Shown here: one piece after another, positions 18,842 through 28,726 of the stretch
How the letters are laid out: each line of letters starts with the position of its first letter
How positions within the stretch are numbered: the stretch's first letter is position 1
Source: Rahnella victoriana
Lineage (GTDB): Bacteria > Pseudomonadota > Gammaproteobacteria > Enterobacterales > Enterobacteriaceae
Length of the DNA stretch: 60,378 nt
Assembly: GCF_004330295.1 (NCBI RefSeq)
Contig: NZ_SJOJ01000034.1
Coordinates: 1-60,378, forward strand
Direction: 5' to 3'
Notes under the pieces: generated by a model
Seen by the model: only the letters and a program-made list of their open reading frames with translations
Databases searched by the model: none
What the model was told of the DNA's origin: nothing
Translations under genes and position numbers: made by a program

Positions 18842-19789
18842 TCATTCATTAATAAAAAATAACGAATGCGAATGCCACAGCATCCAGTCGGTTGAGTGTT
18901 CACGAATACTTTGTTCAATAATGTGCGGCATTTTTTCTTTTAATTCTTTAGCACCGACCGGGTCATGAATAACGATATTCAAACCTTTGTCATAATAAAG
19001 ATGATAAAAAATCACCTTCGCAGACATCATTCGTGCCAGCCGGATAATACCGCTGTGTAAACTGGCGGGACGACCAAATATCCGGCAGGATAATTTTTCA
19101 GCTTTGTCTTTACTGGCGAACTGCGTGAAATCAGGCGTGATATCCGGGAATAAAATAATATTCCGCTGGTTATCGGCGGCCTCCATGACCGACGTCATCA
19201 GATTCCCGGCAATATTTTTATTATCTTCATGTATTGAACAATAGGTCAGATCGACGCCACCCAGTTGCCGTTCCGCTGCGGAATGTGCATCCGCGCTGCG
19301 CGAGGTAATGACCGTTGCTTTACCCGGAAACGCCGCGGCACCGACCATGGTACTGAGTACGTCCGACACCATGTGTAGTGGCGCGAGGATCACCGGCTGA
19401 CCGGCGCGTTGCAGCGGCTCGACCACCGCATTGAGCCGGGCCGAGCAGTCGGCCAGCTCACGTAATGCACGGCGATTCTGTCCGTAGGTCACCGCCTGAA
19501 TCAGCAGCTGTCGCCGCTGGGTCAGCCAGATATAATCAAATTTCTTATTGTCATTCATCAGACACTGACGGTTAGACTGCGCAACCGCCGCCCGTAATTT
19601 CACATCGCGGCCTGTCAGCCCTAAATAGCGGCTGACGTGGGACAAAGCAAAAATAACGCGATAATGCATGTGCCGGAATAATAAACAATGCGCCCTGTAG
19701 CCAGTAAGCCGGAGTTTATACAAAAACCACTGACATCTGACGGTGAGGTTTTTCCAAAACAGCGCGCACCACAGGGCAACGAATTTCAT
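18842..19789 (-). CDS. LpxL/HtrB-like acyltransferase
   Basis: 315 aa. It resembles the lysophospholipid/lipid A acyltransferase superfamily: a basic amphipathic N-terminus, PVILAPLHMVSDVLSTMVGAA around the presumed active site, then ITSRSADAH and ILFPDITPDF. The family's HX4D/E catalytic motif is altered: H139 is followed by D143 with three residues between (HMVSD). Such enzymes move acyl chains from ACP to a lipid or, rarely, another acceptor. With a dedicated ACP, ketosynthase, dehydratase and ketoreductase in the same operon, the donor is probably that ACP. The acceptor is unknown and could be the exported peptide. The ATG overlaps the upstream stop by one base (TAATG). Confidence 0.75.
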   Translation of the reverse strand: MKFVALWCALFWKNLTVRCQWFLYKLRLTGYRAHCLLFRHMHYRVIFALSHVSRYLGLTGRDVKLRAAVAQSNRQCLMNDNKKFDYIWLTQRRQLLIQAVTYGQNRRALRELADCSARLNAVVEPLQRAGQPVILAPLHMVSDVLSTMVGAAAFPGKATVITSRSADAHSAAERQLGGVDLTYCSIHEDNKNIAGNLMTSVMEAADNQRNIILFPDITPDFTQFASKDKAEKLSCRIFGRPASLHSGIIRLARMMSAKVIFYHLYYDKGLNIVIHDPVGAKELKEKMPHIIEQSIREHSTDWMLWHSHSLFFINE

Positions 19790-20463
19790 TATTTCTCCGG
19801 CGCCTGATCATTCTTCAAAATAGAAAGTAATTTGTCAGAGAATGACGGAAAATCACGATCCTGAATCGCTACCCATTTTTTGGCCACAATAAAGGTCGGG
19901 GTCGCATTAATGTCGTAATACTGTGAAACGCGGGTCATATAATCGAGCAGGTCTTTGACTTCTGCCGACTGACTGACTTTATGGTATTCATCGACATCAA
20001 TCTTATTCTCTGCCAGCCACGCATCTCGTTTTGCCGGATCACCTAAATCAATGTGATTTTTCATGACCGCGTCATAGGCGCTTTCACGGTGGGCTTCTTC
20101 AATGCCCATCACCTGCAATGTGGCAAATACCGGTGCAAAGCGCGCCAGTCCGCCCTGATTATCCAGGCTGAAGTGCAGACGAACCAGTTTCTTGCCCGCT
20201 GGCATACGTTTTTCCAGCGCCTCAACATTCTTTTCGTTTAATGCACAGTAATGACAACCGTATGAGAAGATTTCAATAATATCTTGCCCATCCGTAATCG
20301 GACTTTTGGCTAATTTATCCGCCGACAGCGACGTCAGAACCTGTTGTCCGTCATCGCTGGTTTGGTTGCGTACAAGGTAATGGATCCAGGCTGTCGTAAT
20401 CAGCGCTGAAATAACTGCGACAAAAACGGTATACGCCAGAATGGGCAGAATTCTTTTTTTCAT
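19789..20463 (-). CDS. Membrane-anchored DsbA-like thiol oxidoreductase
   Basis: 224 aa. The N-terminal helix (about 6-27, LPILAYTVFVAVISALITTA) anchors it to the inner membrane with the domain in the periplasm. The thioredoxin fold has CHYC (C70, C73) in FSYGCHYCALNEKNVEAL and the cis-proline in INATPTFIV. The active-site dipeptide HY and the fold match DsbA/Com1-like proteins. The small peptide just upstream has four cysteines, so the likely job is forming or proofreading its two disulfides. It begins the biosynthetic part of the operon, 138 nt after the peptide gene. Confidence 0.9.
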   Translation of the reverse strand: MKKRILPILAYTVFVAVISALITTAWIHYLVRNQTSDDGQQVLTSLSADKLAKSPITDGQDIIEIFSYGCHYCALNEKNVEALEKRMPAGKKLVRLHFSLDNQGGLARFAPVFATLQVMGIEEAHRESAYDAVMKNHIDLGDPAKRDAWLAENKIDVDEYHKVSQSAEVKDLLDYMTRVSQYYDINATPTFIVAKKWVAIQDRDFPSFSDKLLSILKNDQAPEK

Positions 20464-20520
20464 GGGAGGCTTTTCATCCTGAAATAATAATACGCGACGC
20501 TCACCGGGGAAATATCAGGC

Positions 20521-20547
20521 GGGCGTTGTAAAGGTAATACAACGCCC
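20521..20547 (-). terminator. Intercistronic hairpin after the peptide gene
   Basis: GGGCGTTGTA (20521-20530) and TACAACGCCC (20538-20547) form a 10-bp perfect stem with a 7-nt loop. On the minus strand it lies 54 nt after the peptide stop and has no following T-run. It probably acts as a leaky terminator or 3'-end stabiliser, so that peptide mRNA exceeds mRNA for the processing genes, as is common for ribosomal peptide operons. Confidence 0.65.
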
Positions 20548-20601
20548 TGTCAGATAAACAGTAAAACTATTTAGTCTGATTTAATAAGAAACAAATGTTT
20601 C

Positions 20602-20793
20602 TCAGCCTACGTTACCGCAGTTGATGATGGCTGCAGCGGTGAAGGTTTTAGTCACAACACCATTTTTGTCAGTACAAGTTTTCACTGCATTACAAACGGT
20701 TGCATCACCCACCAGGTTTAATTCAAAGCTGTTTACGCAAGTCGTGGTACCGCCAACAATTGCGCTTGCTTCATTCATGTTGATCTTTTTCAT
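20602..20793 (-). CDS. Small secreted four-cysteine peptide with double-glycine leader (DUF4762-like)
   Basis: 63 aa. The first 15 residues, MKKINMNEASAIVGG, form a class II bacteriocin-type leader ending in GG. Cleavage there leaves a 48-residue core with cysteines at 19, 34, 40 and 59, enough for two disulfides. The ribosome site AAGGA is 8 nt before the ATG. The leader and spacing resemble the DUF4762 peptides of Yersiniaceae as I recall them. It heads an operon with a C39 exporter and a DsbA-like protein, which match its leader and cysteines. No immunity gene is obvious, so antibacterial action is unproven; it could be a signal, a surface lipopeptide or a toxin. Confidence 0.85.
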   Translation of the reverse strand: MKKINMNEASAIVGGTTTCVNSFELNLVGDATVCNAVKTCTDKNGVVTKTFTAAAIINCGNVG

Positions 20794-20836
20794 CTGTGAT
20801 ATCCTTATTTAGTCAGAGTTAATATAAAAATAGTTT

Positions 20837-20874
20837 GGGGATATTATTCACTGACCTGTTTCCAGTGAATCCCC
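20837..20874 (-). promoter_or_regulatory. Inverted repeat in the leader of the peptide operon
   Basis: ATTCACTG (20846-20853) and CAGTGAAT (20863-20870) are perfect inverted repeats around 9 nt. They are extended by GGGG (20837-20840) and CCCC (20871-20874) with a 5-nt bulge. The element sits 44-81 nt upstream of the peptide start. It could be an operator or an mRNA hairpin. I found no confident -35/-10 pair to decide. Confidence 0.55.
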
Positions 20875-21318
20875 GCACAGAAAAACATGATAAAACACGT
20901 CCTCCTGTGCTCCGAAATAATTACCCAGAACAGAAACATTCAGGCTTTCATTGTCGGATGCGGCGCATTGTAGCGGCGGTTTTTTAATTGGGCAATACAC
21001 CTGAAATGACATAAAACGAGCAAAATCAACCGTTCCATTACCTATGTCACAGGAGTTTTCTGATATAAAATTAAGATAAAGCGCATCGGATAAATTCAGC
21101 CGTGCCCGATGCCAGATCTGCCTTATTTATGATGCAGGATATTTCCCGGATAATATTAAGAATACCGGATCCCCGAAGGGCAAAATATTTTAAAAAATAT
21201 TGGAGTTAAGCGTGACGTAACGCTTTTGCGGGGACTTAGGAAGGAAAATACAGCAAAGGGAGCCAACATCCCATCCGCCTCCTTTCGCAGGAAACGGATG
21301 GGCACAACACGTTCTTCA
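20875..21318. other. 444-bp intergenic region upstream of the peptide operon
   Basis: No gene-like reading frame. It is AT-rich with several small palindromes, such as GCATCGG and CCGATGC near 21082-21112 and a TATTTTAAAAAATA box near 21186-21203. Near 21272-21303 a hairpin, CCCATCCG with CGGATGGG, just beyond the cheZ stop may end the che transcript. The peptide operon promoter must lie here or at 20794-20836 but could not be fixed by eye. Confidence 0.5.
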
Positions 21319-21963
21319 TCAGAAACCTAATGAATCCAGCAGATCATCAACCTGTTCTTGCGAAGCCACCACACCGACGCCGTTGGCGTCGAGTTGCGGG
21401 CCGTTCAGCAGACTGTCATTTTCGCGCTTGGCTTTAACCTGTTGTTCAGGAATGTTTTCCATCAGCACCATTAACAGCTGATTTTCAATTTCCTGTACCA
21501 CGGTCATCATGCGTTTGATGACCTGACCGGTCAGATCCTGGAAGTCCTGCGCCATCATGATTTCCATCAACTGAGCATTGGTGAAGCTGGTGTGCTCAGG
21601 GATTTCTTTCAGGTAGCTGCGGGTGTCCGTGACCAGTTCGCGGGCATCCGATAATTCAATCGGATTTTCAAACCACTCGTCCCAGCGCTTGTCGAGTTTT
21701 TTGGCACCCGACTCCAGTTTGTTCTGGCGTGGCTGTGCGGCCTCGACGCAGTTCAGGGCGCGTTCAGCCGCCTGAGCCGTCATGGTCACCACGTAGTCCA
21801 GACGATCCCGGGCATCCGGGATCGCTTCTGCCGCCTGAGCAATGGCCTGATCCAGGCCAAGTTCACGCATACTGTCACGCAACATACGGGTCAGTTGCCC
21901 AATGCGGGCGATAATATCGCCCGCGGTGGCTGCATCATTTGCAGGCATTGGTATCTCTGCCAT
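21319..21963 (-). CDS. cheZ: Protein phosphatase CheZ
   Basis: 214 aa, full length. The central helical hairpin contains the active-site segment [16 protein letters not shown] with the catalytic Gln. The C-terminal CheY-binding peptide [12 protein letters not shown] is intact after a flexible linker. It dephosphorylates CheY-P to reset the flagellar motor signal. It is the last gene of the receptor-che transcript, 10 nt after cheY, with AGGAG 7 nt before its ATG. Confidence 0.98.
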   Translation of the reverse strand: MAEIPMPANDAATAGDIIARIGQLTRMLRDSMRELGLDQAIAQAAEAIPDARDRLDYVVTMTAQAAERALNCVEAAQPRQNKLESGAKKLDKRWDEWFENPIELSDARELVTDTRSYLKEIPEHTSFTNAQLMEIMMAQDFQDLTGQVIKRMMTVVQEIENQLLMVLMENIPEQQVKAKRENDSLLNGPQLDANGVGVVASQEQVDDLLDSLGF

Positions 21964-21973
21964 ATATGTACTC

Positions 21974-22366
<393 letters not shown>

Positions 22367-22409
22367 TTATCTACTCCTAAGGTTTGCTACCCAGCGCAAG
22401 GCTGAAAAA

Positions 22410-23459
22410 TTAAATACGTAATGCCTGACCGGCTGATATTTGTGCCAGCATCCGCTGGCTGATTTGGCTGAGATCCACCACTTCGTTTACGCCACCCGTG
22501 GCGATAGCCTCACGAGGCATACCGAACACCACACAGCTGGCTTCGTTTTGTGCAAGGGTGTAAGCCCCTGCGCGGTGCATCTCAAGCATGCCGGCGGCTC
22601 CGTCATTGCCCATTCCCGTCAGGATCACCCCGACGGCATTGCGTCCGGCGAATTGCGCCACCGAACGGAATAATACGTCGACCGACGGACGATGGCGGTT
22701 CACCGCCGGACCGTCGTTCAACTTAACCTGATAGTTGGCACCACTGCGCGCCAGCTCCATATGCCGGTCGCCCGGCGCGATATACGCATGGCCCGGCAGT
22801 ACACGTTCGCCGTCTTCCGCCTCTTTCACCGTGATCTGACATAACTTGTTCAGACGGTCCGCAAAAGAGCGGGTAAAGCCCGGTGGCATATGCTGGGTGA
22901 TCATCAGCGCCGGACAGGTCGGCGGCAGCGGTTGCAGCACATGGCGGATGGCTTCGGTTCCGCCGGTAGACGACCCGATGGCAATCAGCTTTTCACTGCT
23001 CAGCAGCGGCGTATGGCTGAGAATGCGCGGCTGATCAATGTTGACGCTTTTATTCAGACGCGCTTTCGAGGCCGTGCGGATCTTGTCGGCAATCATCTCG
23101 CTGTAGGCCAGCATGCCTTCGCGGATCCCCAGTTGCGGTTTGGTGACGAAATCAATCGCCCCCAGTTCCAGCGCACGCAGGGTGATCTCCGAGCCTTTAC
23201 CGGTCAGCGAGGAGACCATCACCACCGGCATCGGGCGCAGGCGCATCAGTTTTTCCAGAAAATCCAGTCCGTCCATGCGCGGCATTTCGACATCCAGCGT
23301 CAGCACATCCGGGTTGAATTTTTTGATGAGATCGCGCGCCACCAGCGGGTCCGGCGCGGTCGCCACCATTTCCATATCCGGGTGGCTGTTGATGATTTCA
23401 GTCATCAGCTGACGCATTAACGCCGAGTCATCGACGCTCAACACTCTGATTTTATTCAT
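22410..23459 (-). CDS. cheB: Chemoreceptor methylesterase/deamidase CheB
   Basis: 349 aa. N-terminal receiver with D10/D11 and phosphoacceptor D56 ([12 protein letters not shown]). The C-terminal methylesterase (about 155-345) has the catalytic Ser in [10 protein letters not shown], His in TQHMPPGFT and Asp in [10 protein letters not shown]. It removes methyl groups added by CheR, giving adaptation. Its ATG overlaps the last base of the cheR stop. Confidence 0.98.
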   Translation of the reverse strand: MNKIRVLSVDDSALMRQLMTEIINSHPDMEMVATAPDPLVARDLIKKFNPDVLTLDVEMPRMDGLDFLEKLMRLRPMPVVMVSSLTGKGSEITLRALELGAIDFVTKPQLGIREGMLAYSEMIADKIRTASKARLNKSVNIDQPRILSHTPLLSSEKLIAIGSSTGGTEAIRHVLQPLPPTCPALMITQHMPPGFTRSFADRLNKLCQITVKEAEDGERVLPGHAYIAPGDRHMELARSGANYQVKLNDGPAVNRHRPSVDVLFRSVAQFAGRNAVGVILTGMGNDGAAGMLEMHRAGAYTLAQNEASCVVFGMPREAIATGGVNEVVDLSQISQRMLAQISAGQALRI

Positions 23460-24331
23460 TACCTCTCCTTGGCGAGGCCGTAGACGGTCTGACCGCGCAA
23501 ATAAAATTCCCGGCTGATTTGGCTGAAGTTCTCGGAGTGTCCGGCAAACATCAGGCCACCCGGTTTAAGTAACGGAACAAATCGGCGTAAAATTTTCTCC
23601 TGTGTTTCTTTATCGAAATAAATCATCACATTACGGCAGAAAATTGCATCAAACGGACCGTTCAGCTGCCACTGGTTTGCCAGCAAATTCAGCTGCTGGA
23701 AAGCCACCATTTGCGCCAGTTCGGGACGCACACGCACCAGACCACTGTGCGGGCCGGTGCCTTTCAGGAAAAATTTCTGCAACTGCTGCGGGCTGAGCGT
23801 GCGCAACTCTTCCAGCCGGTACACGCCCGCCGTGGCTTTCTCAAGCACCTGCGTGTCGATGTCACTGGCCTGAATGCGGCAGTTTGCCATGCGCGGCCCG
23901 AGTGCTTCGCTCAGCGTCATGGCGATGGAATACGGCTCTTCGCCGGTCGACGCCGCCGTACTCCAGACGCTGTAATTATTCGGACGCGAACGGGCATGCT
24001 CCGCCAGGATCGGGAAGTGATGCGCTTCGCGGAAAAATGCCGTCAGGTTAGTGGTCAGCGCATTGATAAACGCCTGCCATTCCGGACTGTTACTGTCGTT
24101 TTCCAGCAGCGCCATATAGCTGCCGAAATCATTAAGCCCGAGGATCCGCAACCGCCGGACCAGGCGGTTGTAGACCATTTCGCGTTTGTGATCCGCCAGC
24201 ACAATACCCGCGCGCTGATAGATCAGCTCGCTGATTCGGCGGAAATGGGTATCGGACAGCGGTAAACGCTGGATCATCTGTGCCATGATCGAGGTGTTAT
24301 CAGCACTCATTGGCGAGCCTGGTTGATTCAT
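23459..24331 (-). CDS. cheR: Chemoreceptor methyltransferase CheR
   Basis: 290 aa. It has an N-terminal helical domain and an S-adenosylmethionine-binding domain with [30 protein letters not shown] and [14 protein letters not shown]. It methylates receptor glutamates and docks on the NWETF tail found on both receptors encoded upstream. GGAG lies 7 nt before the start. It is somewhat longer at the N-terminus than some orthologues; an internal ATG at codon 8 is possible. Confidence 0.98.
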   Translation of the reverse strand: MNQPGSPMSADNTSIMAQMIQRLPLSDTHFRRISELIYQRAGIVLADHKREMVYNRLVRRLRILGLNDFGSYMALLENDSNSPEWQAFINALTTNLTAFFREAHHFPILAEHARSRPNNYSVWSTAASTGEEPYSIAMTLSEALGPRMANCRIQASDIDTQVLEKATAGVYRLEELRTLSPQQLQKFFLKGTGPHSGLVRVRPELAQMVAFQQLNLLANQWQLNGPFDAIFCRNVMIYFDKETQEKILRRFVPLLKPGGLMFAGHSENFSQISREFYLRGQTVYGLAKER

Positions 24332-24412
24332 GGTGCAGCTCCATTAATGGACAGGTGGTGTTACGGGTACCCAATTACTCTTCATCCGCTGACTTTTCAT
24401 CAGATGACCCTG

Positions 24413-26083
24413 TCAGAAGGTTTCCCAGTTATCTGCCGAACCCGCACGCGCGGTGGCCGGAAGTAACGCGGGTTGCGCCACCTGGCGAGGTGTTACGCCC
24501 TGAGCCTGCAGGCCACGGCGTGAAACCGCTCCGTCCGCAGAGGCCAGGCGGAACACCGATACTGCCCGGGTCAGATTTTCAGACTCGACTTCCAGCGCAT
24601 GCGTGGAAGAAGCAGCCTGCTGAACCAGCGTGGCGTTTTGCTGCGTAACCTGATCCATTTGCGTCACGGCAATCGAAACCTGCTCGATCCCACGGCTTTG
24701 TTCGTCAGACGCCGACGCGATTTCACCCATAATGTCGGTGACACGGGTTACTGCACGCACGATGTCATCCATGGTATTCCCGGCGGATTCCACCAGCGTT
24801 GAACCCTGGCTGACACGGCTGACAGATTCATCAATCAGGGCTTTAATTTCTTTCGCGGCCTGAGCACTGCGTTGTGCCAGACTGCGCACTTCACCGGCGA
24901 CCACCGCAAATCCACGCCCCTGCTCACCGGCGCGGGCAGCTTCTACCGCCGCGTTGAGTGCCAGAATATTGGTCTGGAATGCAATGCCATCAATGACGCT
25001 GGTGATCGCGCTGATTTTCTTCGAGCTGCCCGCAATATCATTCATGGTTTTCACCACATTGCCGGTCAGTTCGCCGCCTTTTTCGGCTGTATTCGACGCA
25101 TCACGCGCCAGTTGTGTCGCCTGACGGGCGTTCTCGGCATTCTGCTTCACGGTAGCGGTCAGCTGTTCCATGCTGGCTGCGGTTTCTTCCAGTGCCGACG
25201 CCTGTTGCTCGGTACGGGAAGATAAATCAGTGTTGCCGGCGGCAATGCCTTTCAGACCGGAGAACATGGTGTCAGCCCCGTGACGGACGGTACGGACGGT
25301 GTCTGCCAGCGACTTCTGCATCTGTTGCAGGCTTTCCAGCATGACTTTGATTTCGTAGCGCCCTTCTACCGTGATCGGCGCGGAGATATCACCGGCACCA
25401 ATACGGTCAAAGTGCCCGCGCATCACGGTCAGCGGCGTAAACAGAATGCGGCGGGTGACAACCAGCGCCAGCGCGGTCAGCGCAATCAGCAATACCAGCA
25501 CCACCGAGGTGTTGATCATAACGTTCTGGTATGACGCCGCCGTTTGCGCTTTGGCTTGCTGGAAACGTCCGCCCACGTAGGCGACATAATCGCCGACATC
25601 TTTCTGGAACTGATCCTGATATTTTTGTGCCGGACCGTTCAGGAAGCCATTCATGTCACCGGTGGACAGCAGGTTAATCAGCGTCTGCAACATGTCATGC
25701 AGCGCCTGATAACTGGCTTTGTTCACGGTGGTCAGTTCTGCGGCTTTTTCGGTTCTGCGTGGCAGCGCCAGAAACGCGGCATAAGAATCTTCGGCATTTT
25801 TCAGGCTGCTTTTGGCATCCGCTATCAGCTGAGTGATGTTGTCCTGCGGTTGCTGGAGCGCCAGACGTGTTGCTGCACGGTTCAGGGTATTACGGGTTTG
25901 CAGCAGATAAGACCAGGTCTGGCTCAGCGCATCGCGTTGTTCCGTGGTGTTGGATATCTGTTCAAAATTCATTTTATCCGTGTGGGCAGCCTGCAGCGAT
26001 AATCCGCTGTTAACCAGTTGCATTACAAAGAACACTATCAATAACAAAAACATGCAGGTGGACACACGGATGTGCTTAAACAT
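24413..26083 (-). CDS. Methyl-accepting chemotaxis protein, Tar/Tap-like
   Basis: 556 aa. First membrane helix about 7-30, a periplasmic four-helix ligand domain (about 35-190), second helix about 192-212, HAMP (about 213-265) and a long signalling coiled coil whose tip includes [20 protein letters not shown]. The C-terminus NWETF is the CheR/CheB docking pentapeptide. The ligand domain keeps [14 protein letters not shown] but otherwise differs from the Tsr-like neighbour, so the ligand is uncertain. It is co-directional with cheR, 81 nt upstream of it. Confidence 0.95.
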   Translation of the reverse strand: MFKHIRVSTCMFLLLIVFFVMQLVNSGLSLQAAHTDKMNFEQISNTTEQRDALSQTWSYLLQTRNTLNRAATRLALQQPQDNITQLIADAKSSLKNAEDSYAAFLALPRRTEKAAELTTVNKASYQALHDMLQTLINLLSTGDMNGFLNGPAQKYQDQFQKDVGDYVAYVGGRFQQAKAQTAASYQNVMINTSVVLVLLIALTALALVVTRRILFTPLTVMRGHFDRIGAGDISAPITVEGRYEIKVMLESLQQMQKSLADTVRTVRHGADTMFSGLKGIAAGNTDLSSRTEQQASALEETAASMEQLTATVKQNAENARQATQLARDASNTAEKGGELTGNVVKTMNDIAGSSKKISAITSVIDGIAFQTNILALNAAVEAARAGEQGRGFAVVAGEVRSLAQRSAQAAKEIKALIDESVSRVSQGSTLVESAGNTMDDIVRAVTRVTDIMGEIASASDEQSRGIEQVSIAVTQMDQVTQQNATLVQQAASSTHALEVESENLTRAVSVFRLASADGAVSRRGLQAQGVTPRQVAQPALLPATARAGSADNWETF

Positions 26084-26272
26084 GGATAACCTCGTTAGGT
26101 GTCAGCCCTGACCGGCACCTTATTTCTTAATACCCTTCATATTCAGGTCTGCAGTTGCATTGGCTGCTCTCAGTCATCCGGATCTCTTACTGAAGTAAGC
26201 GCACCGGGATTTCCTCGTTTGCCGCCTTCCTGCAAACCTGGCTATGTTGGGTAGCGATGTTGATGTACGTGC

Positions 26273-27982
26273 TTAGAAGGTTTCCCAATTTTCGGTTAAA
26301 TCTGTACCCTGCGCTCCACCTGTACCGGCTTTTGAACCTGAAAGGTTCGGAGTCAACAGAGGCAGTCTGGCCGAAGAGGCCGGGTTCTGGCGCACGTTGT
26401 TATTTGTGGTCTGACTCAGCGTAAAGACCGCCACGGATTGCGTCAGCAGGCTGGCCTGCTCTTCCAGCGCCGCCGAAGCGGACGCGGATTCTTCCACCAG
26501 TGAGGCGTTTTGCTGTGTCACCCGATCCATTTCAGTAATGGCTTGTGCGACCTGCTCGATCCCACGGCTTTGTTCATCCGATGCCGAGGTGATTTCGCCC
26601 ATAATGTCAGTCACACGCGTGACGGCATTGACCATGTCGTGCATGGTTTCACCGGCACTTTCCGCCAGCACTGAACCGGTATTAATACGGCTGACAGAAT
26701 CATCAATCAGCCCTTTAATTTCTTTTGCTGCCTGTGCGCTGCGCTGCGCCAGAGTACGAACTTCACCGGCCACGACCGCAAATCCACGGCCCTGCTCACC
26801 TGCGCGCGCGGCTTCAACGGCGGCGTTCAGCGCCAGAATGTTGGTCTGGAAGGCAATCCCGTCAATCACACCGGTAATGTCGGTGATTTTCTTCGAGCTG
26901 CTGGCGATGTCATTCATGGTGTCGACCACGTTTGCCACCACTTTCCCACCCTTCTGTGCCGTTTCCGATGCGCTCAGCGCCAGCTGGCTGGCCTGACGGG
27001 CGTTTTCGGCGTTCTGTTTCACGGTGGCGGTCAGTTGTTCCATGCTGGCTGCGGTTTCTTCCAGCGCGGACGCCTGCTGCTCGGTACGTGAAGACAAATC
27101 GCTGTTGCCTGCAGAGATTTCGCTCGCGCCGCTGTAAATCGCATCAGCGCCGTGGCGTACACCGGAGACCGTGCGGATCAGTTCGTCCTGCATATACTTG
27201 AGACTATCGGCAAGCTGGCCGATTTCATTACGGCTTTTCACGACTATTTCGTGCGTCAGATCACCAGTTGCAATTTTGCGGATGGTATCGACGATATTTT
27301 TCAGCGGATGGATCAGAACGCGTTGTACGCCGACCCAGGCCAGAACAATGAAAATAGCCAATACAATCAGCACTGTGCCCAGCATCCACATGGCGTGGTG
27401 GAAAGAGTTGTCGCTGATTTTTACCGCGTTGTCGTAGAGGTGATCGTTCTGATCGATATAGGTGACGAACGCTTTTTCGAAGTTATCCTGATATTGCTGA
27501 GTCGGTTGTTCGAAGAAGTCATTGATACGCCCCAGACCAATCAACTCAATCAGTTCAGAAAGTGCGTCGTGCAGCACCTGATATTGCTTTTTAGCCTCTT
27601 CCGCGTATTGCGGGTTCTGGCTGGCATCCACCGGGATTTTTTGATAGTTGGCAAAGTGCTGATCGGCGATTTGCAGATCTTTCGTCGCCGTATCGATCAG
27701 TTCCTTGACCGTTGCCCCGCTCCCCATCTGGTTAGCGTCAAGCATGAACCGGATACCCGCGCGGTTCAGGGTGTTACGGGTTTGCAGCAGATAAATCCAG
27801 CTGGCATTAAATTCTGCCTGCTGTAAACGGATCTGCTGTGATGTGGTGAAATTGTCTTTGTCTGTCTTCAGGGATTTAAAGAACAGGCCACCGGATACCA
27901 ACTGTAAAGCACCGAAGACCACCAGTAAGATCACGATGCCCGTGACCACTTTCATACGGTTAAACATGTTGTTCCTTTTCAA
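26273..27982 (-). CDS. tsr: Methyl-accepting chemotaxis protein, Tsr-like (serine-type)
   Basis: 569 aa with the standard receptor layout: membrane helices near 12-34 and 195-218, HAMP, signalling tip [20 protein letters not shown] and C-terminal NWETF. The ligand domain contains [16 protein letters not shown] followed by a GSG-TV-EL pattern, very like the serine-binding region of E. coli Tsr, so a serine or amino-acid receptor is likely. It is the first gene behind the sigma-28 promoter at 28003-28029. The symbol is given for similarity; strict orthology is unproven. Confidence 0.9.
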   Translation of the reverse strand: MKRNNMFNRMKVVTGIVILLVVFGALQLVSGGLFFKSLKTDKDNFTTSQQIRLQQAEFNASWIYLLQTRNTLNRAGIRFMLDANQMGSGATVKELIDTATKDLQIADQHFANYQKIPVDASQNPQYAEEAKKQYQVLHDALSELIELIGLGRINDFFEQPTQQYQDNFEKAFVTYIDQNDHLYDNAVKISDNSFHHAMWMLGTVLIVLAIFIVLAWVGVQRVLIHPLKNIVDTIRKIATGDLTHEIVVKSRNEIGQLADSLKYMQDELIRTVSGVRHGADAIYSGASEISAGNSDLSSRTEQQASALEETAASMEQLTATVKQNAENARQASQLALSASETAQKGGKVVANVVDTMNDIASSSKKITDITGVIDGIAFQTNILALNAAVEAARAGEQGRGFAVVAGEVRTLAQRSAQAAKEIKGLIDDSVSRINTGSVLAESAGETMHDMVNAVTRVTDIMGEITSASDEQSRGIEQVAQAITEMDRVTQQNASLVEESASASAALEEQASLLTQSVAVFTLSQTTNNNVRQNPASSARLPLLTPNLSGSKAGTGGAQGTDLTENWETF

Positions 27983-28002
27983 ATGAGAATTATCTGGAAC
28001 AG

Positions 28003-28029
28003 TTATCGGCAGACAGAAGAGGAACTTTA
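28003..28029 (-). promoter_or_regulatory. Sigma-28 (FliA) promoter for the receptor-che transcript
   Basis: Read on the minus strand: TAAAGTTC (28029-28022), an 11-nt spacer, then GCCGATAA (28010-28003). This matches the flagellar consensus TAAAGTTT-N11-GCCGATAA at 15 of 16 bases. It ends 20 nt upstream of the Tsr-like start codon. Confidence 0.92.
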
Positions 28030-28066
28030 TGTGATAGGGATCAGATTTTTTTCGGGGGGAATGAGA

Positions 28067-28660
28067 TCAGGCCACGGTGGCGACAAAACTCTTTAAAAGT
28101 GCGATGCGATGGCTATCCGGACTGACCAGAAGATCGTGGTGAATCATCAGCACCACGCCTTTCAGCAGCTCGGTGGTGTTGTCGATTTGGGAAAGGTTTT
28201 TGAGCTTTTCGATATCATTGCCAATCTCACGCCCTTTCAGCGAGAGACGCTTATTGGCCAGACCGGTCGCCAGTTCAGAGGTCAACATGGTGACCATACG
28301 CATAGCCGCTTCCGGATTTGAGGCCAGCTGATGAATGTAATACTTCAGCAGTAACGGCACGAAATCAGGGGTAGCCCCCAATTCCGCGCTGGCCAGATTC
28401 AGCAGATCAATCATGTGCGCAGGCACACGGGTTTCCACGGCTTTACGTTGTACCTGCAGCTGTTTACGGATGGCAGGCACAGACTGATAAGGGATCACCG
28501 CGACATTGCCGCAGGTTTTGCACACGCCCGCGATGATATTTTTCACCACACCACTGCCGTCATCAAACGGCACATCGCGCAGCTGATAGCTCACCGTGCG
28601 AAAAGCCTCACACACGCCGCACATCGCCTTTTTCTCATCCCCGACTTTATAAATAATCAT
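28067..28660 (-). CDS. Zinc-ribbon protein of unknown function (YgiT/MqsA-like N-terminus)
   Basis: 197 aa. Two CxxC pairs (C14/C17 in MCGVCEA and C47/C50 in CKTCGN) predict a zinc ribbon like that of YgiT-type proteins. The rest (about 60-197) is helical and does not match a family I recognise; the phrase MIDLLNLASAELGATPDFV looks like a DNA- or protein-binding helix pair. No toxin gene lies beside it, so a toxin-antitoxin role is not supported. It stands alone between the MFS gene and the sigma-28 promoter. Confidence 0.75.
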   Translation of the reverse strand: MIIYKVGDEKKAMCGVCEAFRTVSYQLRDVPFDDGSGVVKNIIAGVCKTCGNVAVIPYQSVPAIRKQLQVQRKAVETRVPAHMIDLLNLASAELGATPDFVPLLLKYYIHQLASNPEAAMRMVTMLTSELATGLANKRLSLKGREIGNDIEKLKNLSQIDNTTELLKGVVLMIHHDLLVSPDSHRIALLKSFVATVA

Positions 28661-28726
28661 ATTCTTCCTTAATGATGAACACTGATAAAAACACTGCCCA
28701 CAATGTACGCCACCCGTCGTACATTC

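Noticed and set aside
24413-27982. The two receptors as a recent tandem duplication
   Set aside because: Only the signalling domains are nearly identical, as in all receptors of this class; the ligand domains differ strongly, matching Tar/Tap and Tsr types.
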